Below are positions 38,027 to 50,862 of a stretch of 64,000 bases of DNA, piece after piece. Each line of letters begins with the position of its first letter. The stretch's first letter is position 1. The stretch is from positions 15,596,539 through 15,660,538 of the forward strand of contig OY987248.1 in the NCBI GenBank assembly GCA_963920765.1. The letters are read 5' to 3'. The DNA is from Ulota crispa (taxonomy: Eukaryota > Streptophyta > Bryopsida > Orthotrichales > Orthotrichaceae). A program made the position numbers and the translations under genes. The notes beneath the pieces were generated by a model, which saw only the letters and a program-made list of their open reading frames with translations, did no database searches and was not told where the DNA came from.

Positions 38027-40394
38027 TGTGCATATTAAGTCCCAGGTTTACCACTTTTCACTACCCAAGTTTTAACCCAAGTTCCACCAATATTCACGTC
38101 TTTCTTGAGTTCTAAATTTTAGATTTGATAATTCAACTAAGTTGGGATCTCACTATGAGAGATGAGACGTGGGTCGTAGGGTGAACCGCCCCTTTGGATC
38201 AGATTAGATTGCAGTCTGTGTATTGTTGATATTCTCCTCATTTAAACTCCCTGGTGGCCTTGCAAAGATGCAGGCGATAATAACTTGTGGTGGGGGGTTG
38301 CCAGTAAAAGATCTTTTTTTCAATTGGGTTTCTGGGGGGTTTTTACCTTACCAGGATCTTCAGTTTGATATTTTTTCAGGTGGGGAGGGCGAGCCCAGTG
38401 GATGATGAGCGTGGCTGATCATGAGGATTTGGGTGGATACCCAATCTGATTCATGGGGGCATGTACTGCGGTTGTATTTGGTAAACAGGTGCGTACTGTA
38501 AGGGCCACTTTGCTACACTAGGAGTCAAGGCCATGTAAAACTTGGGGCTTAAATAGGATAGGGGTGTCGAACCTCTGATTTCAGCATATTTATCCTGAAA
38601 TTCACACAGAGTTATCCGGTGGTTGCTTGTGCAGCAGTCCACAAAGTTGTCACTCTCACATATCTTCAAAAATTAATTAAAGATTGTGGTTGTTTCTATG
38701 CATACTTCCTTCCCTTCTTTCTATTCCATCATTTTGTTCCCTAACATACATGTGATCGTGTCTCACCCGTCACAACGCAAAATTCTCATTAAGAAAGTCG
38801 TAGAGGCAATTCCTTACGCACTTGTCAACAAGCATTTGTCAGACTAGGTCACCTTGCTCGAAGAGAGGAATCCCTAGAAGATCACCTCATTACTTTCTAT
38901 AAGAAGAGCCATAACTTGTTTAAGCTATGCAACACCTTCCGAGGTGCATGATTGACTTATTGGTGATAACTTACAAAAGTTGTTGAGTTATGGGGTGAAG
39001 TCACCCAAAGTTATTGGATGAAAAAACCAAGGTTTGACACCCCCAATGGCTTCAAAAACAATCCCAAGCACCCAATATGATATGAGTGTAATGGGGATTA
39101 ATTTTCTTGTGTGAAAAGGTTTTGAGGCCAAAAAGTCAAGGGCATTAGTGCAAACTTTGCAAATTTAGAAGAAAAGGAAATTTTTATATATAAATGAAGT
39201 AGAACAGTTGATGTTTTTATTCCATTCTAGAGTGTTGACTATGTGAAAAGAACATTTTTTACTCAAAAAAGACACGCTTTAATCAAATCTAACAATGCCT
39301 CCATAGCCAAGAATTGGTTGCCCATTTTTGGAAGACACAATCTTGTTTTTCTTGTGATGAATGGAAAATCACCATTAGAAGTGGCACAAGCTGACCTAGC
39401 CTTGACTTGTAGTGGATAGTTGCCCTAGGTAGGTAGGGGGGTTACCTTGCTAGAAAGGATTTTCCACATGGATTTCTTCATAACATTTTTCACCAGATTT
39501 GATTCCTCCCCAGCAGTAGAGGAATATGCCTCCCTTTATACTTGGGGGAGGTTTTAGTTATAAATTCTGAAAGTTGATTGGTTCTCTGCCAGAGCTTGCG
39601 AATGGCATTTGCTGGGGATCCTCATATTGGGGGAGCAAAAGGGAACCCCTAATGAACCCTAATGATAGTCAACAATGTTATGTTATTGTGAGAGGAGCTG
39701 ACTAATCATGTGGTGCCATATGGAGCAGAGGAAGGCAAATTCAAGCACTTGTTACAAGTTGAGGCTATTTTGGAACACAATAAAGCAGAAGACGTTGTTT
39801 CTCATTGTTGGATTTTTTAAATGAGTTCCCAAGACTTCCATAAAAGGATTTGGGACAAAAAAAAATTGAAAGTTATTTCAATACTCATAAGAGAAGAATG
39901 ATATGACACGCATCTCCGACTCCAAGAATTGGATCCACCCAGAGTGGAACGCCACTTTGTTGCATTGTATGTCAAACATAATTGACGAACTAATATTTTT
40001 ATGTTTAAAAAAAATTTAAGATAACCAACACTCCAAGCTAAAAATGAAATCTCATTCGCTCGGATGACGCTATTTTGTGTTATGTGAGCATAAAATGGTG
40101 AGACATGAGCAGCAATTCATAATTTTGTGAGTAAGAGCCCAATTCTTAACTCAAAACTAATGAAGAAACTATAAAAATAATAAGTTTTACTAGAGATAGT
40201 AGTTTAAAATGCATAATTATAGGGCAATGTCTACATAGTTATAGGTGAAATTTATTACTTTGACAAAAAAGTCTTTCCTTGCTCACAAATCCTTGTTCAC
40301 GTAATAGCATTCCCCTCATTGGTTCTAATAGGTCTCTTCCTCCCTTCCCACTCTTCTCCTCTTCTTCTCTCATATTATTTCCTTTTTCTTGTCT
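38027..40394. other. Spacer, partly G-rich, no gene recognised
   Basis: 38150-38480 is unusually G-rich for this spacer (runs in GGTGGGGGGTTG and TCTGGGGGGT). Short segments at 38740-38960 and 39400-39700 have balanced composition and may be very old coding or transposon remnants, but I see no motif. Confidence 0.35.
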
Positions 40395-40396
40395 TA

Positions 40397-41294
40397 ACCT
40401 CTAAAGGACTATTTGTCCCTTTGGGGGACAAATGGAATTTTGGGTAGGGACATGCTACTACAATTCAAACCAAATTCTATAAGTTTCTCTCCAATGGCAG
40501 AGCTTTGCAAGAGTTATGTGGGAGAATAATTTTTACTAAATTTCAATTTACGGTTTAGAAGTTATAAGGGTAAACATGTGAATTTTAGTTGGAGGGGCAG
40601 CTTGGGCATGCCATTTTTTGTTGACTTCTCCCAAGGGGAACCAATGAAGGAATGACCCTTCATTGAAATCTATCCAGAGCAATAGTGTATTAAATAAATA
40701 CATTATTGTATTTGATGAATGCATCAACCTTTGAATTGCAATAGCTACTAGAGATTTGGTTTTTTTTTCCAAAATACTTTCTTGAATTTGTCGATGAAGC
40801 TAAACTCTTCCAAGTCATTGCTTGGATTTTTCTTTTCTTTGATATATCTTTAGAAAACTTGGTTGGCAAAAAATCTTAATGAAGTGTGAATTTCAAGCAC
40901 ATGTTTGCAATACACGGCCAAAGAGGGTCTGTTCCATGTCTTAGTTGATCACAAAACCTTGGAGAGATATGCCTGACATGATTTAGAGCATGTTAGACAA
41001 ATTTCTTCAGCACCTATAGTGCAAAAATTGTTCACCACATGTGGTCAAAGGTACCTAAAATTTTTGGGACAGGGATAAAAAATAATTCATGTACTACCTT
41101 CAGATGATCACATTTTTCAATCCATACAATCAAACTTCACAAAGTTTTCATGGTATGTTCTTGAATGAGTCTACTACAACATCCTAAGGTTAGATTTTCT
41201 TTTTCTTTTTAAAAGATTTATTTTGGGATCAAATAACTAGAGATGACAATTTTGAGTGTTTTTTGAGAAAAAATGTGCTTGGTCTTCTAGGGGT
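40397..41294 (+). mobile_element. Family A element, copy 4, TTAA-flanked
   Basis: Ends ACCTCTAAAGGACTATTTG and GCTTGGTCTTCTAGGGGT with TTAA at both junctions. It shares the local palindrome GTCCCTTTGGGGGAC with A1. Length is 898 bp. Confidence 0.8.
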
Positions 41295-41803
41295 TAATTC
41301 AAAACATTTAGTATCAAATTTTCTTTCTTTTATTGATAGCTCTTATAAAATTGTGTATTTCCATTTTGAGATGGAAACCACTTTTGAAATTCATGGTTAA
41401 AATAGTAATTAAAGTGAGGTGATGCAACGGTTTCATAACACCTTTAGTTAATTCATCTTTTTTAGCCATTTAATATAGATTTTGAATAGTATGCTAGTAG
41501 AAAAAGAGGAAAGGAGAGATAACGGCACCCAAGGTGAGGGTGAAAAGTTTATTTTATTTTATTTTTTAGATCTTCTTTTGTAAGTTTGAAATTCTTGTTT
41601 GTTATAAAGTATTGAGTGTCAAGCACTGGGTGTTTACCCATCACGTAGAATTTGAAATTTAAGGGAAAGGGAGGGAGCGGAAATGGCACTAAACTTTGAG
41701 GAGGAAGGGAAGGAGAGAAAATGGTAGGGAATGGAAGGGCAAAAAGTCACATGAAAATAAATTCATTAGACAAAGCAAGTGCAAAGTACACACATAGATA
41801 GGG

Positions 41804-41887
41804 AATTGTTAAAGTCACATCTATAATTGTTAATGTCACACCTATAATTGTTAATGTCACATTTAAAATTGTTAATTTCACACTTTA
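41804..41887. repeat. Four short tandem units (about 21-22 bp)
   Basis: The phrase AATTGTTAATGTCACACCTA, with small changes, occurs four times in a row. Confidence 0.85.
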
Positions 41888-42827
41888 AGGTGTGCTTTGA
41901 GCATGAAATGTGAAAATTCAATGCTAGTTTTTTATTTATTTGGGATTAAAAGATTTGTTTCACCTCTAGTATTCTAAGGCTATATTCAAAAAACTTGGAG
42001 GTGCTTATATATGAAATTACAAATATAGGACTTTTGAAAAATATAAAGCAAACATACATTAAAAAACAACAATGACACAACAAAAATTTAACAAAAATGT
42101 GTATTTGTTATTCTTTCTTTCAAGGAGGTGGTAATGACGTGATTGAATGAATATTGGACAATTTGAATAAAAAAATAACATTATATTCTCAAATTGCATG
42201 CTCATAAAGTGTGGCATTAGCAATTCCCTATACATATATACACATAATCAATCAAAACACAAAGAATTACAAGCAATAGTCAATTCAAACTCACTATTAA
42301 TCACCTAACTTCATTACACATCCATACACAATTACAAATTGGAATACATAAAAAAACTCTTCAATTCAATACACACATCCCAGGCAAACATATCACCAAC
42401 TTCACATAGACAATTGTAATTTCAATGAACGCAATAAACAAAAATCCACTTTGGTTAGACTAGCATCTCGATATATTTCCAATTCAAGCTTTAGGCCTTC
42501 AAGCATATGCAACTCCAATCATCAACTTGAACTCCAACGTAAGAACTATTAGCTTGAACAAAAAAAAATTATTTCTAAATACCAAACGTATTCAACTATT
42601 TACAAACATAACTTTAATTTGGTCACTTGTACCTATCTAACTGAAATTTTGAAGGCTCTCTACAACAATTAACCTAATTGAAAAGAAACAAGTCTAAAAT
42701 GGTAATTGTTATGTACCTTTTGGACCTTTACAAAGTTAATTTTGAATTATTAAAGTGACCGTCCTCTAAGCATTTACTCGTTTTTTTTTTTTGGAAAATT
42801 GGCAAAATCATCCACAACTTGTGTTTG
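41888..42827. other. AT-rich spacer
   Basis: No gene or element recognised. Confidence 0.35.
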
Positions 42828-43473
42828 ACCCCCCAAGGCCCATGCACTTTCCCAAATATCTCAGAATCTGTTCTTGGATGAACAAAATGTCAACATTTTG
42901 ATAAGTTGCATTAATTTAAAAAAAAATTGTAATTGTACAAATTCAAACTAGATATGTTAGAGATCACACAAGAAAAGAAAACACAATAATGTCACTTATG
43001 GATTGAAAGATTATAACATTTGATCAAGAAGGTGTTAAGACTGTGAAAGTGATTTGAAGTTTTCAATCCTCTTTTCACATCTCAAATTTAAAATTGAGGA
43101 TACCAAAAAAATATGAGTATGTAAAGTGCAACATGTGTAACCCTAATCAATTTCCAGCTTCTTAAAATCTACTCTACAACTTTTTAAATTAAATTTCTAA
43201 TGAGATTGTTCCTCCAAGTTTTAGTGCACTTGAAGCTCATTTCCAAGAGCTCTCAACACTAGAAAGTGAAGATTTGCAATGGATACCCTTGCACAAAATC
43301 TTAAATAGAAAAATCATAATTAATCATTTTCAAAAACAAATTTTTGATACTAAAACAAGACTTCAACAAGAACTTCAAAAAAAAATTTATTGTAATTAAT
43401 CATGAAGAAAATTTAGGCATCCCAAATTATGAATAAGGAGGGACAGTTTTGACCCCCTTGGGCCTTGAGGGGT
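42828..43473 (-). mobile_element. Family D element, copy 1
   Basis: Ends ACCCCCCAAGGCCCATG and TTGGGCCTTGAGGGGT; the right junction is TTAA and the left is changed to TTGA. Length is 646 bp, inverted relative to D2, D4 and D5. Shared interior: ATGGATTGAAAGATTATAAC and CCAAAAAAATATGAG. Confidence 0.83.
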
Positions 43474-43475
43474 TA

Positions 43476-44178
43476 ACATCTTGATGTATGATGGGTCCTT
43501 GATCAAGAAAATAACAAAGAATGTGATCTCTTGGAGTTGTCCTTTTCCATTCATATAAACACCGGTGCCTTATTTTATACATGACATAACATTTAGTAGC
43601 CTGAAGAGAGGCTGCCTTTCCCTCTCTTCATGTATCATCCACAAACTATATCCTAACACAACAAAAAAATAAAAATAAAATATAAAATATAAAATATTAA
43701 AAATATTAAAAAAGAATTAAATTTTTTAATTTTTTTTGACATGGCTAACCCCACATCGACACATGTTGGAGGGAGGGTAGGCCTGATGAGTGCTATTGAA
43801 TGTTATGGATGTTGTAAAGGGTTTGTAAATAAGTTTGAAGATGAATTGCATAGAAAATTTGGATGTTTTAATGATGAGCTTTGACCATTTAGTAAACGGC
43901 AAGCTGATTGACTTCCAAAGCTCTTTTGTTCGAAGGCTATATTTTAACACTCAACAACTTTGCCAAAACCACATTAAATACATGAGGTTGTTATCCAGTA
44001 AGATGGCATTGGCACAATTTTGCAATATTATTTTGTTGCAAAAGAACAGATTCCATGCTCTTTAGTTTATAATGACTTTTGATGAATTGAAAACAGTCAG
44101 TAATGACTTTTTGTGAATTGAAAAGAGTCTGTATTAAAATCAAGGTTGTAAAGTATTGAAATTGTGAATGCTATCAAT
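43476..44178. other. Spacer without recognised gene
   Basis: Very A-rich at 43660-43730. The overlapping frames near 43730-44065 have no known domain. Confidence 0.35.
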
Positions 44179-44180
44179 TA

Positions 44181-44880
44181 AGGTCCCCATATCAATACCC
44201 GACCGTTTAAGGGTTTGGGGCAGCCTTTAAAATTGGTTTTTTCATTGGTAGCGCTACATGCACCTGTCAGTGCAAGAAGGTAATGAAATATTGGGTAGAA
44301 ATGGACAGAGTCATCGAAGTGCATATTCATTGATCAAATCTACTAATATTAGTAATTTTCATCTAAAAATTGGCGAACCTAGTACTTGCTTGGGGAGGAT
44401 TTTGGCAATTTCATCCATTTTTTCACCCAGGTTTTTCAGTATTATGGTAGCTAGACACAAATCAAGGTAAGATTTTGGCGAAAATTTGCACACATTTGAA
44501 AGGTTGGTTCGGGGTACCTCAAAGACTTGGAAAAATTAGGAAAACTATCTGTAGGGTTAGCCTTTCAACAAGCTATCATGGAGCATAATTTTTGTGAAAA
44601 TAATGTTGTAGAATACTTTATATTAAAGGGCAAAGTTACAACTTATAGGGTCTCTAAAAGCAACTCTAGACTAACTTTGAAATTGCTTGGATGTGTTCCT
44701 ATAATAGCACTTGAAAGTCCCAATTCTAACCCTCTCAAACGAGTTTTGCAATTGACATGTGGCAAGAATTGCTTTTGCAAATAGAGTTCACTGCTTCACT
44801 ATGGATTCAACAATGTATGATGAAACCCTCAAATTTAGAATGCGGAATTGGGAGCCACTCAGAAATGGGGGTGTCTACCT
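44181..44880. mobile_element. Family M element, copy 2, longer form
   Basis: Ends AGGTCCCCATATCAATACCC and GAAATGGGGGTGTCTACCT, flanked by TA. The right half is homologous to M1. About 290 bp more (near 44222-44515) is absent from M1 and matches the spacer segment at 34010-34190. Confidence 0.7.
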
Positions 44881-44974
44881 TAACATATGAAAGATGCAAA
44901 GAAGCTTCTTCAAAACAAGTGAATGCTATTCTGTAAGTAGGAATTTATGAGTCATGAGCCATGAGCCTAGATTT

Positions 44975-45046
44975 TTTTATATTAGAGTACTAGATTTTAC
45001 TTATAATCGTTTATATTAGAGTACTAGATTTTACTTATAATTGTGT
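44975..45046. repeat. Short direct duplication
   Basis: TATTAGAGTACTAGATTTTA followed by CTTATAAT occurs twice in succession. Confidence 0.85.
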
Positions 45047-45423
45047 ACCCACGGCCCTATGTTGTGCATTTAAAACTTTCATCTCCTAGCCATTTCATGC
45101 TCACAAAATAGCATCTTCCCTTCAGAACATTAGGACATTAGGATAGACATAGAAAATAATAGATGCAAAGAAGCTCCTCTTATGAAAACTTTTATAAATC
45201 GGAACTAAGGGCCGCTTTACACTAGGAGCGAAGGCCATGAGAATTTTGGGGCGATTTTAACCAAAATTTAAGCCCAAGGGCCTTGAGAACAACCCCAAGC
45301 ACTCATTATAATATAATTTTAAAAGTGGCTAACTGTCCTACGTGTAAAGGTTTTGAGGCTAAAAAGTTGAGACCACTTGAACAAAATTTTAAAGTTTCAA
45401 GAGAAAAGGGATATTAATCCTTA

Positions 45424-46077
45424 ACCTTGAAATGATCTTGAGGATAGAATGTGTCTTTGATCAATTTTTGAAGTTAAATAAAACCTTATCAAATTATTAT
45501 TTTTAGTAGTTTATATTTTTGAAAGATTATTTTTAAAGTTTAGTTTTAGCTTCAACAATGTGATTTTGCAAACAATTCATTACGATTTTTCTATTCAAGA
45601 TTTAGTGCACGGGTATCCATTGCAATCTTGACTCTATAGTATGTAGTGTTGAGGGCTCTTGGGAATGAGCCTCAAATACACTAGATCTTTGAGAAAAAAT
45701 CACATTAGAAATTCATTTAACAAAATGCAGAGGAGATTTTGAGAAGTCATAAATTGATTGGGGCTATGCATGTTAGGCCCTTTAACCTCATATTTTTTTG
45801 GTGACCAAAATTTTAAATTTGACATGTAAAAAGAAGATTGAAAGACTCCACATCACTTTCAATAGTTTTAACACCTTCTTGACCAAACATTATAATCTTT
45901 CAATCCATAAGAGATGGTGTTGTGTTTTCTTTTCTAATGTAATCTTTAACATGTCTAGTTTGATTTTATACAGTTACAATTCAAAAAGAACTGATACAAC
46001 TTATCAAAATGTTGGTTTTTTGTTCAAATTAGAGCAAATTCCTAGAAGCTTAGGAATTTTAAGGGTTGTTTAGGGGT
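45424..46077 (+). mobile_element. Family D element, copy 2, TTAA-flanked
   Basis: Left end ACCTTGAAATGATC (decayed), right end TGTTTAGGGGT; TTAA at both junctions. Length is 654 bp. Interior shared with the other D copies: GAGCCTCAAATACACTAGA, AACCTCATATTTTTTTGGTG. Confidence 0.82.
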
Positions 46078-46079
46078 TA

Positions 46080-46925
46080 AATGACCATAGGGCATAGTAT
46101 GGACGCTGCCATGTAATTGACATTTGTTACCAATAAGAAGTTTAAGTTTGGGATTGCAAGTCGCTCACTAGAACCACTTTGATTTATTCTCCAACTTCTT
46201 TGTTGATCTCAAATGTAGTAAATGTGTGAATCTATTCCAAATACAAGATAAACACCTCATATTCTACTAATTGGAGTGGCACGCTGAGACGTTCAAGGGT
46301 TTAGAGAGATACAGGAGAGAAAATGATAATTCTACTCCATCCTACAATGTTGAGTATCTCAAAAGAATGTTTTTTTATTCAAATAATCATATTTTGATAA
46401 AATTTGACAATGGCCTCAAGGCAAAGAATTGGCTTCACATTTTTAAAAATCCCAATTTCTAAAGTTGAGGCCGTTTCAAATCTTGTTGTTTAAACATTAA
46501 AATATGTTTTAAAAATTTAACCTTAACTCTTCGCACCTGAAGGCTATTTTTATAATATTAGCCAATTGGATGCCAGCATTAGGGGGTAGGAGTGTTAGAG
46601 GCTGAAAATTAGCCTTGACTTGTAGTATAAAGTGACCGTAAACTCAAAAACTAGCTCTGAAATAGATGTTGTTAAAACAGCTTCCAAAATAGAATTTGCT
46701 TTTGGGGAAAAACTTCACTTTATGAACGCAATTTACAGGAAAATTTAACAAATAGGAGCAATTCTTAGAACATCCAACCTTGTACATTCGTACCGGCATT
46801 GCTTATCTCTGTACAAATACTTCAACGCATACACCAAATCACACATATCAAACTACCTAGTTCAGTAAACAAGCTTCTTGATTAAATTAGTGAATTCTCG
46901 AGCTTTTGATAAAATCCAATTGTGT
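46080..46925. other. Spacer without recognised gene
   Basis: No gene or defined element seen. Confidence 0.35.
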
Positions 46926-46927
46926 TA

Positions 46928-47573
46928 ACCCCAAAGTGACATTGCATTTGCAAGGCTTCTAGGATTTTTTTCTAATTTGAACTAAAAGCCAATATTTTGA
47001 TAAGTTGTATCAGTTCTTTTTTTATTGTAACCGTATAAAATCAAATCAAACAGATTAGAAATCACATTAGAAAAGAAAACACAACAATATCTCTCATGGA
47101 TTGAAAGATTATAATGTTTAATCATGAGTGTGTTAAAACAGTGAAAGTGATTTGAAGTCATTTAATCTTTTTTTCACATGTCAAATCAAAAACGATGGTC
47201 ACCAAAAAAATATGAGGTTAAAGAGCCTGACATGTATAACCCCAATCAATTTATGACTTCTCAAAATCTACTTTACAAATTTTTAAAATGAATTTCTAAT
47301 GTGACTTTTCTCAAGAATCTAGTGTATTTGAGGCTCATTCCCAAGAGCCCTCTACATTACATAAAGTCAAGATTGCAATGAGCACCCATGCACAAAATTT
47401 TGAATAGGAAAATCATAATTAATCATTTGAAAAATCAGATTGTTGAAGCTAAAACTAAACTTTAGAAAGAATTTTAAAAAATACAATATACTAAAAATAG
47501 TAATTTGGTCAAGTTTCATTTAACCTCAAAAATTGGTCAAGGACAGTTTCTATCCCCAATGATGCTTTGGGGT
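46928..47573 (-). mobile_element. Family D element, copy 3, TTAA-flanked
   Basis: Ends ACCCCAAAGTGACATTGC and CAATGATGCTTTGGGGT; TTAA at both junctions. Length is 646 bp, inverted relative to D2. Confidence 0.85.
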
Positions 47574-47575
47574 TA

Positions 47576-48133
47576 ATTATGTATGGCTTTTTCAACTTTT
47601 TAAAATTTTCATGAAAATAAAGGCGCCAAATATTATTCTTAGAAACCATCATCAAAATCTAACAAGAAAATAATTACAAACCTAATTTAAGTTAGCTTAA
47701 AGGTACACAATTTCAAGATAATAATAAACAGTAACTATCCAGTTTGTAATAAGTTCATTTTGATATACAAATATCCAGACAAATATATGAAGTTATCTTG
47801 GCATACAACTGCTAAGTTTCCAACTAAATTAAATTTCAACATCCAGCTGTTTTGTATTAAATGAATCTTACAAGAAATATGGAATTTAGACCCTTGAATG
47901 ATTTACTTGGAGTACAGTATAATGTCTGCCTGTAAGAAACCATATGTGAATTTTAGTGTGAATTTTAGGGTAGTTGAATTCTTTACGTATTCAACAATTG
48001 CCATCAACACTTTTCTAAAAATTTATCACCAAACAAAATATCATTTTGAAATAATATGATTATGCATAAACATTTCTATAAACTCCAAGGAGTCAAAGTT
48101 TTGAGTTTGAATTTTAGTTTGATAGCCTAGTCT
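47576..48133. other. AT-rich spacer
   Basis: No gene or defined element seen. Confidence 0.35.
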
Positions 48134-48234
48134 CAACCCCTAAAGGCCCAAGCCCCCCTTTTTTTGGGTGTGAAAGTCACTAAAAACTGACCAAGTTATG
48201 GGAGGGAGAATTTTCAAATGAATTGGAGGTGTTA

Positions 48235-49142
48235 ACCCCTAAATGCCCAAGGCACTCAATTTGGGTGTTTACAAAACTTTGAGGATGAAAAAATCTTATT
48301 AAATCATTATTTTTAAGATTTGTTTATTTATTATTTATTTTAATTTTTATTCAAGTTTGTTTTGTAGTCTATTTTCAACATCAAAATCTTGATTTTCAAA
48401 ATGAATGTTGAAGATTTTTCTACTCAAGATTTTGTACAAGGGTGTCCACTGCAATCTTGGGTTTTCTAGTGTTGGGAAATCTTGAAAATGAGCCTCAAAT
48501 ACACTAGAGCTTGGAGAAAAATCCGCATTAGAAATTTGTTTAAAAGAAGTAAAGGATCAGATTTTGAAAGTATTAAATTGATTAAAGTTAAACATGTAAT
48601 GACCTTAACCCCTAAGCACCTAGCGCAAGTTCACTCAAATCTAGACCCTTGGAACTCATTCCAATCTAACCATCACCTCAAAGAGATCCACAAAAATTGA
48701 CCGTACCAATTGGTAGTGAACATAGGCCCGGAGTTCCAAGAAAAAGGACACGTCCTTTCACCGTACCATTGAAAAGATTATAATGGTCAAACAACAAAAA
48801 ATTTCAAAACCAAGAGGCCATGTTTTGGCACCTAGGGCGCTCAAGGATTAAACCTCATATTTTTTTGGTGACCAACTTTTTAGATATGACATGTGAAATG
48901 AGGATTGGAAGACTTCAAGTCACTTTTGCAGTTTTAACACCCTCATCTTCAAACATTATAATCTTTCAAACTATATGTGATATTGATATGTTTTCTTTTT
49001 CCATCTAATCTTTAACAAGTTTTGTTTAGATTTGTATGGTTACAATTAACAAAAACTTGATGAAATTTATGAGAAGGTTGATTGATTTTTCAATTTCATG
49101 AAAATCTCAAGAAGCTTAGAAAGGCCTTAGGCATTTAGGGGT
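48235..49142 (+). mobile_element. Family D element, copy 4, nested in A5 and carrying J
   Basis: Ends ACCCCTAAATGCCCAAGGCA and CCTTAGGCATTTAGGGGT with TTAA at both junctions. A1 shows the same site unoccupied with a single TTAA. Length is 908 bp including J. Confidence 0.9.
48608..48848. mobile_element. Element J, nested in D4
   Basis: Ends ACCCCTAAGCACCTAGCGC and GGCACCTAGGGCGCTCAAGG then AT; TTAA at both junctions. Length is 241 bp. In D5 the corresponding site (near 51211-51220) is unoccupied. Internal words (TTATAATGGTCAAACAAC, GGTCAAAC) suggest relation to family I. Confidence 0.8.
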
Positions 49143-49732
49143 TAATCATACTTTGTAAAATCTTGCAATGCCATAAGGCCATGAAATTTGCATATACACT
49201 AGGTAAAATTGGAGGATTTATGTAAAATTTAGAGATTTGAATCACTTTGATCCAAATGGTGGAAACCAAGGAATCTTAATCTACTACAACTTGGAAAAAA
49301 AAAGTCAAATAACAAATAAACAAAGAGCTCAAAAAAGTAAAGCACCAAATTTTACAATGGACATAAGGAATGGAGGTTTGCGGGAGTCTCATAGCTACGA
49401 GCAAACTAAAACTTCTCACATGTCAATCAAAATTGATTGATTCAAAGCTTCACACATATATATGAATCTAAAAATCCAATTTCAGATTTTAATTTTAAAA
49501 ATGCCAGTTTTAAAGAAATTTTTAGGCTTCCTGGCCTCCCTCTTTTTTCAGAAATTCATGCAAAGCTTCTTCAATAAATGTTGGAATGAAGAAAAAATTA
49601 AATGCCCATGCAAATCTTTAAATTCCTCATCTTTCATAAGGTCTTAAAAAATCACATAAAGTAGTTGAGCTGTAACTACATGCCCAAAATCCCACTTGGC
49701 CCCCCAGGGGCCACTTGGGCCTTTAGGAGTTA

Positions 49733-50860
49733 AGTAAGATAAATATAACTTCTAAAAACAATATACTATTATCATATTGCTCTCATTCATTTTGTAAATT
49801 AGGATGTGGAAACTATAAATAACACAATCTTAATGTAGACTTTGTTAATTTCACCAATGAACCAAAAGTTTCAATCCTATGGGACTTTAGAAGCAAATTC
49901 TTAGCATAGAGTATGAGTACAATAATCTTGAGAATTCTATTCCAAATGGTCTTTGTTGCTCATGTGCCATTTCCTTTGACTTAACCTTCCCATTGTATTG
50001 TATTGATCGTACCCATGTACGTAGTGTATAGAATTTTTTCAATTTGGAGTAGTTAATGAAAATCTTCCTCAAAAGGCAAATTGAACCAAAGTTGTGTCAA
50101 CATGTCCTTCACAAATTTGTCAAATGCAATACCCACAAAGTGACAACAAAGCATTCATGGCAAAATCGTTGTTTGTAATTAACGTATGTTAGTATTTTTT
50201 GCTTACTAAAAATTGTCTTGCTCAAAGTATAAGATTTCCAAAGTAGTGCTTAAGTTACCTATATTACAAATGAAATACAACCTCATTACATCCATACAAA
50301 ATATTAGTTTCAATCAAAAATTTAAACCCATTAGTTCGAATTCTTTTGTATAAAATTTGCCATACATTTGACTTACTTTAGCAAGGCATTAAGACTAGGA
50401 CTTTCCCTTGGAGGAGTCAATTAATTGTTATATTCAATAATTGTTATTCAAAAAGCAAGCCCAACTTAGCAGGTTGCCAACCACATCATCAAACACCATT
50501 TTCTACGTTTTGTGAAACCCTCTACTAACTTTCTTGAAAACCTTTTTGTACGTTCTCTAAGATCTTATGGAAACATCTGAAATTGGATACCGATTGAATG
50601 TTTAGAACCTCTTTTTGTTGGATCTCTTTTTATTGAAATTCTATTCTCATTTTCTCTCTTATTCTCATTCTGGAATCACACGTCTTCTTACCAATGTAGA
50701 CACTCACATTTGAATGCTTTATTTAACCCCTAAAGTATGTTAAATTCGGACAGGGTATTTGAGTAGCACATGAATTTCATTGGAGTTGTAAATTTTAAGC
50801 CAAGTCATACATATACAACTGGTCAACAAGGATTTCTTGGGAATTTTTGACATTTGTCAT
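49733..50860. other. AT-rich spacer
   Basis: No gene or defined element seen. Confidence 0.35.
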
Positions 50861-50862
50861 TA

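Larger units (their letters stand above)
48136..49730 (-). mobile_element. Family A element, copy 5, host of nested D4 and J
   Basis: Ends ACCCCTAAAGGCCCAAGC and ACTTGGGCCTTTAGGAGT; the right flank is TTAA and the left is changed to TCAA. Own sequence is about 685 bp, inverted relative to A1. The reverse complement of A1 14200-14265 matches on both sides of the inserted D4. Confidence 0.87.

Noticed and set aside
44527-44784. 85-codon frame inside M2
   Set aside because: The frame is disrupted in M1, so there is no sign of coding constraint.
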